Positions 57,068 to 64,000 of a stretch of DNA of 64,000 bases are shown here, one piece after another. Position 1 is the stretch's first letter. Each line of letters starts with the position of its first letter. The stretch is from NCBI RefSeq assembly GCF_000423225.1, contig NZ_KE383991.1, forward strand, positions 196,217-260,216, given 5' to 3'. Made by a program: the position numbers and the translations under genes. This DNA comes from Kaistia adipata DSM 17808. Its GTDB lineage: Bacteria; Pseudomonadota; Alphaproteobacteria; Rhizobiales; Kaistiaceae. The notes under the pieces are model-generated. The model was not told the origin of the DNA, searched no databases, and was given only the letters and a program-made list of their open reading frames with translations.

Positions 57068-58381
57068 TCATTCCTTCTTCAGCAGCGGCTCGGCCAGGCC
57101 GTGATACAGCGATTGCGGCACCAGGAGGCTGGAGACGCTGTAGCCGATCACCGAGGCGCACATGATCGGAATGAGATCGGCGCTGTCGGCCGTCATTTCC
57201 AGAATGATGACGAAGGCAGTGATCGGTGCCTGCACGACGCCGGCGAAGTAGCCGGCCATGCCGAGCAGCGCCGCGACGCCGGCGCTCGCTCCGAAGACGA
57301 GCGCGAGCAGGCTGCCAATGCCCGTCCCGACGGCGAGCGACGGCGCGAAGATGCCGCCCGGTATGCCGGAAAGGGAGGACAGCAGCGTCACCACCAGCTT
57401 GGCCGGCGCGAAATACCACGGCAGCAGCTCGCCCTCGATCGCCGATCGCGCATGCTCGTAGCCCGTACCGAAGGTGCTGCCGCCGGTCGCAAGGCCGATG
57501 ACCGCGACGGCGAGGCCGCAGAGACCGGCGACCAGCAGCGTCCGCCGTCCCGGCATCGCGCTGGTCCAGATGCGGATCTGCCGGGTGCCCCAGAGCATGG
57601 CCTTGCCGAACAGCGCACCGGCGAGGCCGCCGAACAGGCCGCAGAACAGCACCATCAGCCATCCCTCGACGCCTTTGACCGAGCCCGAGACCTGGCCGAA
57701 ATAGTCATAGTTGCCGACCAGCCCGAGCGAGACGAGACCGGCGATGATCACCGCCGACAGCACCAGCCCCGCCGTCTTCTGCTCGAAGGAACGGCTCATC
57801 TCCTCGATGGCGAAGACGATGCCGGCGAGCGGCGCGTTGAAGGCGGCCGAAATGCCGGCGGCCGAGCCGGCGAGGATCAGGCCCCGGGCGCGGTCGGCGC
57901 CGGCGATGGTGCCGACCTTGAGCATGATCGCCGCGCCGATCTGCACGGTCGGCCCCTCGCGGCCGATCGATCCGCCCGAGGCGATGCCGATCAGGGTCAG
58001 GAAGATCTTGCCGACGGCGACGCGCAGCGACAGCAGCCGGGAGCGCGACGCGGCGTCGTTCAACTCGCACGCCGCGATCGCCTGCTGGATGCCGCTGCCG
58101 GCGGCGCCGGGAAACACCGTCCGCGCCAGATGCGCGCAGAGCATGAAGCCGAGCGGCGCCAGGATCAGCGGCAGCCAGATCGCCTTGCCCGTCATCCACT
58201 GGAACAGCAGCTGCGCCTGATCGGCGGCGAAGGCGAAGGCGACGCTCACCAGGCCGATCATGGCGGCGCCGACCCAGAAGGCGATGCGCCGGCGCCAGAG
58301 GTCGCGGGAGAGCCAGGCGGGCGCCGGCTGGTCAACCAGCCTGCGGATGCGCGGCCGCTTCAGTTTCAGTCGCAACAGCAA
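57068..58381 (-). CDS. ClC-family chloride channel/antiporter
   Basis: The 437-residue membrane protein has the ClC selectivity motifs: GSGIQ (for GSGIP), GGSIGREGPTVQIGA with the gating glutamate, and GIPGGIFAPSLAVG. About ten to twelve helices are visible. The motif GSGIQ carries Gln where Pro is usual. Such proteins move chloride or fluoride, often in exchange for protons. It follows murB on the same strand by about 76 bases. Confidence 0.93.
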   Translation of the reverse strand: MLLRLKLKRPRIRRLVDQPAPAWLSRDLWRRRIAFWVGAAMIGLVSVAFAFAADQAQLLFQWMTGKAIWLPLILAPLGFMLCAHLARTVFPGAAGSGIQQAIAACELNDAASRSRLLSLRVAVGKIFLTLIGIASGGSIGREGPTVQIGAAIMLKVGTIAGADRARGLILAGSAAGISAAFNAPLAGIVFAIEEMSRSFEQKTAGLVLSAVIIAGLVSLGLVGNYDYFGQVSGSVKGVEGWLMVLFCGLFGGLAGALFGKAMLWGTRQIRIWTSAMPGRRTLLVAGLCGLAVAVIGLATGGSTFGTGYEHARSAIEGELLPWYFAPAKLVVTLLSSLSGIPGGIFAPSLAVGTGIGSLLALVFGASAGVAALLGMAGYFAGVVQAPITAFVIILEMTADSADLIPIMCASVIGYSVSSLLVPQSLYHGLAEPLLKKE

Positions 58382-58886
58382 GAATTCACTCCAAGACGGA
58401 TCACGGGTCGCACCCGCGCTGTGCCGATCGGCATCTGGCCGGAACGAGCGCTCCAGGGGCCGGCGGCCCGGAAACCACCGCGCTCATCCGCCACCGACGC
58501 CGCTCCGAGCGCAGCAGCCGGCGAGATGGACAAGGCTCCGGCCAAACAAGGCCTGGTGGACGAAATCGATCGGGGAACCCATATCAAGACCGTTTTCGAT
58601 GTCAGCCTAGCGCCTCGGGTCGAAAATCTCGACGCCGGGGATTTAGCGCCTGCGCACTGGCCAGAAATGACCTCTCCGCGGCGGAACCCCTCTCCTGCTC
58701 CAGCCGGAAGACAACGGTATGACGGATTGTCATTGCCCCTCGCATGAATCAGGCAGACACAGTAGCGGTCGCGTCGCGGTTCGCAACCACGCGGGATTTG
58801 GCCGCGCCCCTGCGCGGCTCCGCGCGTTGCCTCCCGTCGCCCGGTCGTGTAACCGTGCCCGTTCATGTAACAGACATGCTCGATAG
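58382..58886. other. 505-base region without a clear gene, upstream of dxs
   Basis: No convincing gene is seen. A 74-codon frame at 58525-58747 is hydrophilic and lacks codon bias or homology I can recognise. The region should contain the ClC and dxs promoters. No riboswitch motif was spotted. Confidence 0.4.
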
Positions 58887-60809
58887 ATGACCGGCAAGAC
58901 CGATACGCCCCTTCTCGATACCGTCGACACGCCCGCCGATCTCCGCAACCTGCCGGAGAGCGCGCTCGCGCAGCTGGCCGCGGAGCTCCGCGCCGAAACC
59001 ATCGACGCGGTGTCGATCACCGGCGGCCATCTCGGTGCCGGCCTCGGCGTCGTCGAGCTGACGGTGGCGCTGCACTATGTCTTCAACACCCCTGATGACC
59101 GGATCATCTGGGACGTCGGCCACCAGGCCTATCCGCACAAGATCCTGACCGGCCGCCGCGACCGCATCCGCACGCTGCGCCAGCCGGGCGGCCTCTCGGG
59201 CTTCACCAAGCGCTCCGAAAGCGCCTACGACCCCTTCGGCGCGGCGCATTCCTCGACCTCGATCTCCGCCGGCCTCGGCATGGCGGTCGCCCGCGACCTG
59301 TCGCAGGGCGACAACGCCGTCGTCTGCGTGATCGGCGACGGTGCGATGTCGGCCGGCATGGCCTATGAGGCGATGAACAACGCCGGCGCAGAGCGCTCGC
59401 GCCTGATCGTCATCCTGAACGACAACGACATGTCGATCGCGCCGCCGGTCGGCGCCATGTCGGCCTATCTGGCCCGCCTCGTCTCCGGCCGGACCTATCG
59501 CTCGTTCCGCGAAGCGGCGAAGCAGCTGGCCAGCAAGCTGCCGCGCTTCCTGCACGAGAAGGCCAAGCAGACCGAGGAATATGCGCGCGGCTTCTTCACC
59601 GGCGGCACGCTGTTCGAGGAGCTCGGCTTCTACTATGTCGGCCCGATCGACGGCCACAATCTCGACCATCTGCTGCCGGTCCTGCGCAATCTGCGCGACG
59701 CGCCGGAGGGGCCGATCCTGCTGCATGTCGTGACGCAGAAGGGCAAGGGCTACGCGCCCGCTGAAGCCGCCGCCGACAAGTATCACGGCGTCAACCGCTT
59801 CGACGTCATCACCGGCAAGCAGGCCAAGGCGACGCCGAACGCGCCGAGCTACACCCGCGTCTTCGCGGAAACGCTGATCAAGGAAGCCGAGACCGATGAC
59901 AAGATCGTCGCCGTCACGGCCGCGATGCCGTCCGGTACGGGTCTCGACCTGTTCGGCCAGGCCTTCCCGAAGCGCACCTTCGACGTCGGCATCGCCGAGC
60001 AGCACGCCGTCACCTTCGCGGCCGGCCTCGCGTCGGAAGGCTACAAGCCGTTCTGCGCGATCTACTCGACCTTCCTGCAGCGCGGCTACGACCAGATCGT
60101 GCACGACGTGGCGATCCAGAAGCTGCCCGTGCGCTTCGCGATCGACCGCGCCGGCTTCGTCGGCGCCGACGGCGCCACCCATGCCGGCTCGTTCGACACC
60201 GGCTTCCTGACGGCGCTGCCCGGCATGATCGTCATGGCCCCGTCCGACGAGGCCGAGCTGGTGCACATGATCGCCACCTCGGTCGCGATCGACGACGCCC
60301 CCTCCTCCTTCCGCTATCCGCGCGGCGAAGGCGTCGGCATCGACATGCCGGCGCGCGGCGAAATCCTGCCGATCGGCAAGGGCCGCATCCTGCGCCAGGG
60401 CAGCAAGGTGGCGATCCTCTCCTTCGGCACCCGTCTCAAGGATGCGCTGAAGGCGGCAGAGGAACTCGACACCTACGGACTTTCGACCACCGTCGCCGAC
60501 GCGCGCTTCGCCAAGCCGCTCGACACGGACCTGGTCCTGGACCTCGCCCGCAATCACGAAGTCGTGATCACGGTCGAGGAAGGCGCCGTCGGCGGCTTCG
60601 GCGGCCAGGTGCTGGCCTTCCTCGCCGGCGCCGGCGCCTTCGATCGCGGCCTGAAGATCCGCACGCTCGTCATGCGCGACGATTTCGTCGACCACGACAA
60701 GCCGGAGGCGATGATCGCCGACAGCGGCCTCGACTCCCGCGGCATCGTTGCGACCGTGTTCGAGGCACTCGGCCGCGGCGACGAGGCGGCCGGCTTCCGC
60801 CGCGCCTAG
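58887..60809 (+). CDS. dxs: 1-deoxy-D-xylulose-5-phosphate synthase
   Basis: The 640-residue enzyme is the first step of the MEP isoprenoid pathway. The TPP motif is [18 protein letters not shown] ... NDNDMSIA, the pyrimidine-domain glutamate is in [17 protein letters not shown], and the transketolase C-terminal domain follows. The ATG at 58887 has no strong ribosome site. Its stop codon lies within an end of an intergenic repeat. Confidence 0.98.
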   Translation: MTGKTDTPLLDTVDTPADLRNLPESALAQLAAELRAETIDAVSITGGHLGAGLGVVELTVALHYVFNTPDDRIIWDVGHQAYPHKILTGRRDRIRTLRQPGGLSGFTKRSESAYDPFGAAHSSTSISAGLGMAVARDLSQGDNAVVCVIGDGAMSAGMAYEAMNNAGAERSRLIVILNDNDMSIAPPVGAMSAYLARLVSGRTYRSFREAAKQLASKLPRFLHEKAKQTEEYARGFFTGGTLFEELGFYYVGPIDGHNLDHLLPVLRNLRDAPEGPILLHVVTQKGKGYAPAEAAADKYHGVNRFDVITGKQAKATPNAPSYTRVFAETLIKEAETDDKIVAVTAAMPSGTGLDLFGQAFPKRTFDVGIAEQHAVTFAAGLASEGYKPFCAIYSTFLQRGYDQIVHDVAIQKLPVRFAIDRAGFVGADGATHAGSFDTGFLTALPGMIVMAPSDEAELVHMIATSVAIDDAPSSFRYPRGEGVGIDMPARGEILPIGKGRILRQGSKVAILSFGTRLKDALKAAEELDTYGLSTTVADARFAKPLDTDLVLDLARNHEVVITVEEGAVGGFGGQVLAFLAGAGAFDRGLKIRTLVMRDDFVDHDKPEAMIADSGLDSRGIVATVFEALGRGDEAAGFRRA

Positions 60810-60873
60810 AGCGTTTTCGAGCGAAGCGGATACCGCTTCGCGAGAAGAAGACGCGATCCAACAAAGGCTCTAG
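60806..60873. repeat. Intergenic palindromic repeat that contains both flanking stop codons
   Basis: The ends CTAGAGC (60806-60812) and GCTCTAG (60867-60873) are inverted copies and include the TAG stops of both dxs (+) and the ABM gene (-). Inside, GCGAAGCGG (60821-60829), loop ATA, CCGCTTCGC (60833-60841) is a perfect 9-bp stem. The sequence resembles an element common between Rhizobiales genes (AGAGCGTTTTCGAGCGAAG type). Confidence 0.7.
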
Positions 60874-61232
60874 GCTTCGGCCTCCCTTGCATCATGCGCC
60901 TGGCGGCTGTCGCCGGGCGCCTGCGCCCGATCATCGAGACCGTAGTCCCGCAGCACGCTCGCGACGCGCAGCCGATAGCCGCTGAAGACCCCGGCGCGGC
61001 CCTTCGCCTGCGTTGCGCGATGGGCCGGCCGGTTGCGCCACGCCCTGACCGCCTCTTCGTCGCGCCAGAACGACAGCGACAGCAGCTTGCCCGGCTCGGC
61101 GAGGCTCTCGAAGCGCTCGATCGACAGGAACCCGTCCATCTCCTGCAGATCCGCTTTCAGCGCGGCGGCGAGATCCAGATAGACCTGCCGCTCGCCTTCC
61201 GCCGGCCAGACCTCGAAGATCACGGCGATCAC
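60870..61232 (-). CDS. Antibiotic biosynthesis monooxygenase-type (ABM) protein
   Basis: The 120-residue product has an ABM/dimeric alpha-beta barrel domain ([46 protein letters not shown]). A charged tail follows. Such small proteins act as monooxygenases or haem-degrading enzymes. The GTG at 61232 overlaps the NIPSNAP stop (GTGA), so the two are coupled. Confidence 0.8.
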   Translation of the reverse strand: MIAVIFEVWPAEGERQVYLDLAAALKADLQEMDGFLSIERFESLAEPGKLLSLSFWRDEEAVRAWRNRPAHRATQAKGRAGVFSGYRLRVASVLRDYGLDDRAQAPGDSRQAHDAREAEA

Positions 61233-61558
61233 GGCTTCACCAGCGCTCCGTGCGGCGCCGAGGCGAGCCGCAGGAACAGCCGATCCTCGCGCCGGATGAA
61301 CTGCTCCTTGCGAGCAAACTCGTAGTTCTCGCGGCCGAGCGGATCGTCGCGCAGGCGGGCGCGATAGGCCTCGTAGGCCGCGAGGCTCTCGATGTTGTAG
61401 ACGCCATAGGCCGTGGTGCTCGATCCCTCTTGTGGCGAAAAATAGCCGATCAGATCGGCGCCGCAGCGCGGGATCGCCTGTCCCCAGTTGCGGGCATAGG
61501 CGTCGAACGCGTCGACCCGGAACGGATCGATCTCGTAGCGGATGAAACAGGTGATCAT
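61229..61558 (-). CDS. NIPSNAP-family protein
   Basis: The 109-residue protein has the NIPSNAP (dimeric alpha-beta barrel) fold: [36 protein letters not shown], and an R-rich tail. The family function is uncertain. AAGGAG lies upstream. It forms a coupled pair with the ABM gene, facing the ArsR gene. Confidence 0.83.
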   Translation of the reverse strand: MITCFIRYEIDPFRVDAFDAYARNWGQAIPRCGADLIGYFSPQEGSSTTAYGVYNIESLAAYEAYRARLRDDPLGRENYEFARKEQFIRREDRLFLRLASAPHGALVKP

Positions 61559-61598
61559 CGGTAGGCTCCTTGCAGATTGCGGGCAAAGCCTAGCGCAT

Positions 61599-61632
61599 TG
61601 ATCACCACGGACACTTCGACTAGCATCGAACT
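61599..61632. promoter_or_regulatory. ArsR promoter with a palindrome just before the ATG
   Basis: TTGATC (61599-61604) and TAGCAT (61621-61626), 16 bases apart, fit -35 and -10. TTCGA (61615-61619), spacer CTAGCA, TCGAA (61626-61630) is a 5-bp dyad that overlaps the -10 and ends two bases before the ATG at 61633. No ribosome site is visible; a leaderless message is likely. The same short region (61559-61632) must serve the NIPSNAP gene. Confidence 0.55.
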
Positions 61633-62325
61633 ATGAAGGAAGGACCCGTCATCGCTTCCGTCGCCGCGCTGATCGGCGATCCCGCCCGCGCCAACATGCT
61701 GACGGCGCTGATGGACGGCCGCGCGCTGACGGTGAGCGAACTTGCCGAGGCCGCCGGTGTTACCCTGCCGACAGCCAGCAGCCATCTGGCGCGGCTGGAC
61801 GCGGCGAACCTGCTTGCCGCCGAGCGCCAGGGCCGGCACCGCTATTTCCGCCTCGCCGATCCCGAAGTCGCCCGCGTGCTGGAAGCCCTGATGGGGCTGG
61901 CCGAACGCACCGGCGCCAAACGGGTGCGCACCGGCCCACGCGACGCCGAGCTCCGCACCGCCCGCATCTGCTACGACCATCTCGCCGGCGAGCGCGGCGT
62001 CGCCCTGCTCGCGACGCTGAAGCGGGCTGGCCGGATCGCCGGCGAGGACGAACTGACAGTCCCTCCCGAGGGGCGCGCGTTCTTCGTCGATTTCGGCATC
62101 GACATGGACGGACTGGAAAAGGCGCGGCGCCCCGTCTGCAAGACCTGCCTCGACTGGAGCGAGCGGCGCAGCCATCTCGGCGGCGCGCTGGGCGCGGCGC
62201 TGCTCGACCGCTTTCTGGCGGAAGGCTGGGCGCGGCGTGACCCGGGCCGCGTCATCGCCTTCTCCGGAGCCGGCCTCGGCGCCCTGCGAAACGCCTTCGG
62301 CGAGGCGATCGCGCCAGCGGGTTGA
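61633..62325 (+). CDS. ArsR/SmtB-like winged-helix regulator
   Basis: The 230-residue protein has an N-terminal winged helix (LIGDPARANMLTALMDGRALTVSELAEAAGVTLPTASSHLARL) and a longer C-terminal domain with VCKTCLDWSERRSHL and an LLDRF helix. The CxxC near residue 177 could bind metal or sense thiols. It is longer than classic ArsR. It is divergent from NIPSNAP-ABM and probably controls them. Confidence 0.88.
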   Translation: MKEGPVIASVAALIGDPARANMLTALMDGRALTVSELAEAAGVTLPTASSHLARLDAANLLAAERQGRHRYFRLADPEVARVLEALMGLAERTGAKRVRTGPRDAELRTARICYDHLAGERGVALLATLKRAGRIAGEDELTVPPEGRAFFVDFGIDMDGLEKARRPVCKTCLDWSERRSHLGGALGAALLDRFLAEGWARRDPGRVIAFSGAGLGALRNAFGEAIAPAG

Positions 62326-62394
62326 GCCGCCCCGCTCCCCTCGCGGCAGTCCGCCGCGCTTCTCAGCGGGATCGGGGGACGTTATCTCTGCGAC

Positions 62395-62952
62395 ATGATC
62401 AAGAATCTAGCCCTTTCGCTGCTTCTCGCCGCGTCGCTGGCCACGCCCGCGCTCGCCGATGTCACCGCAGGCTCGATCGTCGTGAGCGAACCCTGGTCCC
62501 GGGCGACGCCGCCCGGTGCACGGGTCGGCGGCGGCTACCTGACGATCAGGAACACCGGCACCGAGGCCGACACGCTGGTGTCCGTCGCCTCGACCGTGTC
62601 CGAGAAGACCGAGCTCCACCTGATGAAGACCGAGGACGGCGTGATGACCATGCGCCCGGCCGAGGGCGGCGTGGAAATTCCGGCCGGCGGCACGCTGACG
62701 CTCGAGCCCGGCGGCTACCACGTCATGTTCATCCGGCCCAAGGCGCCCTTCAAACAGGGCGAGAGCGTGCCTCTGACGCTGACCTTCGCCAAGGCCGGCG
62801 CCGTCGAGGTCGAGCTGGTCGTGTCGCCGATCGGCGCGCCCGGCCCCGACAGGACGGACGGCGAGAAGCCGGGCATGAACCATTCCGGCCAGGGCGCCGG
62901 GCACGAGGACGCCGCGCCGCAGGGCCACGGCAAGCACGGATCGAACGAATGA
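62395..62952 (+). CDS. Copper chaperone PCuAC
   Basis: The 185-residue protein has a signal peptide (LSLLLAASLATPALA) and the PCuAC copper motif with HLM(K)...MTM and GGYHVMF. A His-rich C-terminal tail (HSGQGAGHEDAAPQGHGKHG) adds copper-binding residues. It delivers copper to the CuA site of cytochrome oxidase with SCO1, whose gene overlaps its stop. Confidence 0.93.
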   Translation: MIKNLALSLLLAASLATPALADVTAGSIVVSEPWSRATPPGARVGGGYLTIRNTGTEADTLVSVASTVSEKTELHLMKTEDGVMTMRPAEGGVEIPAGGTLTLEPGGYHVMFIRPKAPFKQGESVPLTLTFAKAGAVEVELVVSPIGAPGPDRTDGEKPGMNHSGQGAGHEDAAPQGHGKHGSNE

Positions 62953-63572
62953 GCGAAGCCAAGACCGGGGGCAATCCCCACAAGACGCTGCGAACCGTCC
63001 GCTACGTGCTCTGGGCGCTGGTGGCGGTCGTCGTCGTCGCGATCGGCGCCTTCGCGCTGCTGCCGAAGAACAGCAACCCGGTCACCCAGCTGAGCGCGAT
63101 CGGCGGTCCGTTCTCGGTCGTCGACCAGAAGGGTCAGCCGGTCACCGAGGCGGCGCTGCAGGGCCACCCCTCGGCGCTGTTCTTCGGCTTCACCTTCTGC
63201 CCCGACGTCTGCCCGACCACGCTCTACCAGGCGACGCAGTGGCTGAAGCAGCTCGGCCCCGACGGCGACAAGCTCAAGGTCTACTTCGTCACCGTCGACC
63301 CCGAGCGCGACACGCCCGAGCAGATGGCGAACTACCTCAACGCGTTCGACCCGCGCATCACCGGCCTGACCGGCAGCCGCGAGCAGATCGACGGCATGCT
63401 GAAGGCGTTCAAGGTCTACTCGAAGAAGGTCGGCGAGGGCGAGGACTACACGATGGACCACAGCGCCGCCGTGTACCTGCTCGATTCCAACGCCAACTTC
63501 GTCGGCACGGCCGACTATCACGAGAAGGACGCGACGATCATGGAGAAGCTGAAGCGCCTCGTCGCCAGCTGA
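62949..63572 (+). CDS. SCO1/SenC copper chaperone
   Basis: The 207-residue protein has a membrane anchor (LWALVAVVVVAIGAFALL) and a thioredoxin-like domain. The copper ligands are C84 and C88 (FCPDVC) and the histidine near 171 (MDHSAAVY). It fills the CuA site of the oxidase encoded at 37-44 kb. The ATG overlaps the PCuAC stop (ATGA). Confidence 0.95.
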   Translation: MSEAKTGGNPHKTLRTVRYVLWALVAVVVVAIGAFALLPKNSNPVTQLSAIGGPFSVVDQKGQPVTEAALQGHPSALFFGFTFCPDVCPTTLYQATQWLKQLGPDGDKLKVYFVTVDPERDTPEQMANYLNAFDPRITGLTGSREQIDGMLKAFKVYSKKVGEGEDYTMDHSAAVYLLDSNANFVGTADYHEKDATIMEKLKRLVAS

Positions 63573-63632
63573 TCCTACTCATCTGACCGGGCGGCGGCGC
63601 GAGACCCGCGCTTGCCGCCGACGCTTCGTTTC

Positions 63633-63657
63633 CGAGCCCCTCCGAAGGCGGGGCTCG
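63633..63657 (+). terminator. Hairpin after the SCO1 gene
   Basis: CGAGCCCC (63633-63640), loop of nine bases, GGGGCTCG (63650-63657): a perfect 8-bp stem about 60 bases past the SCO1 stop. No T-tract follows. Confidence 0.4.
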
Positions 63658-64000
63658 CGTGTCCGCTTCTGCGGTCGAGGCGCACCGCTACCGAGGCTCT
63701 CATCCCGGGCACAGACCCGGGACCCGTTCGGCCGGGTTGGCATTCGTGTGAGCCCCATCAGCATTGAGCTGGCTGCCAATCGTGCGAGCACCGTCCGCGT
63801 AAGCATCTCCGATCATAGCTGCATGGATCCCTGCTTTCGCAGGGATGACGGCCGGGGGGCGGGGCGGCCTCGGAGCGCACTTGGCCGAAGCGACAACAGG
63901 GCCCCATCCGATTCCCTTGCTGCGGCCGGGTGGAATCTCACCAGCCCGTGCAACACGCTCGCCGTCATCTCGGCGAGCGCCGTCCGCGCAAGCGTCCGCG
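63658..64000. other. Non-coding end of the window
   Basis: No supportable gene is seen. The region holds repeat-like segments: GTGCGAGCACCGTCCGCGTA (near 63780-63800) and GGCGAGCGCCGTCCGCGCAA (near 63973-63993) are imperfect direct copies, and GGATCCCTGCTTTCGCAGGG (near 63826-63845) is a short palindrome of a kind common between Rhizobiales genes. Confidence 0.45.

Noticed and set aside
58525-58747. A 74-codon frame upstream of dxs
   Set aside because: The ribosome site is weak, codon use is not like the neighbours and the product resembles nothing known to me; kept only as a note in the region entry.
63579-63806. A minus-strand frame near the end of the window
   Set aside because: Its product is Arg-rich, and it lies in repeat-like sequence common between Rhizobiales genes.

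Overview
This 64 kb window is chromosomal DNA from a GC-rich alphaproteobacterium, almost certainly of the order Hyphomicrobiales (Rhizobiales). The evidence is the order-typical gene order: an aa3 cytochrome oxidase locus (ctaC-ctaD-ctaB-small protein-ctaG-ctaE-DUF983-surf1) next to ispH-thrB-rnhA-peroxiredoxin and tldD, a CcrM-type DNA methyltransferase, a type II (kinase-fold) homoserine kinase, an IalB-family protein, split glycine dehydrogenase genes, and several short dispersed palindromic repeats. No rRNA, tRNA, CRISPR array, transposase, integrase or phage gene was seen. The family or genus cannot be fixed from this sequence alone.

Layout. 0-9 kb: a dciA-like gene, a dsbA-like gene, smc, a methyltransferase, an ABC-F ATPase and mutY. 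9-19 kb: a large secreted protein with 22 cysteine-bracketed repeats, two HAD hydrolases, an Rrf2 regulator overlapping a thioredoxin-reductase-like enzyme, ccrM, a secreted vWA protein, bioY and a DUF1284 gene. 19-24.3 kb: the glycine cleavage operon gcvT-gcvH-gcvPA-gcvPB (minus strand), headed by a tandem glycine riboswitch and a good sigma-70 promoter. 24-32.6 kb: a lipoprotein, thrC, an M16 peptidase, a GNAT acetyltransferase, a membrane GGDEF/EAL protein, and a sulfotransferase-like gene with a possible 40-residue upstream gene. 32.7-37.5 kb: ispH, thrB, rnhA, a peroxiredoxin, a DsbD-N-like protein and yqgE. 37.5-44 kb: the cytochrome oxidase operon (minus strand). 44-55 kb: ialB, a PPOX flavoprotein, aroA, an LprI-like protein, tldD, pdxH, a lipoprotein, a DnaJ-family chaperone, Sua5, a crotonase, an HDAC-family deacetylase, xseB and pirin. 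56-64 kb: an E. coli-type murB away from any cell-division cluster, a ClC channel, dxs, an ABM/NIPSNAP pair facing an ArsR-type regulator, and a copper-delivery pair (PCuAC, SCO1).

How the genes work together. The cox operon, SURF1, CtaG, CtaB, PCuAC and SCO1 together cover synthesis, haem supply and copper loading of a terminal oxidase. The gcv operon and its riboswitch form a glycine-inducible catabolic unit. thrB and thrC complete threonine synthesis. dxs and ispH are the first and last enzymes of the MEP isoprenoid route. Two small regulator modules (Rrf2 with a reductase; ArsR with NIPSNAP/ABM) each have a dyad just upstream of the regulator start codon and promoter spacing that predicts leaderless mRNA.

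Most of the window is ordinary core genome. The best candidates for something undescribed are the cysteine-repeat secreted protein (9084-12212) with its dyad-rich divergent promoter, the paired palindromic repeats whose stems differ in sequence but keep pairing, and the two self-contained regulator modules. No clear novel defence, mobile or biosynthetic system was found.
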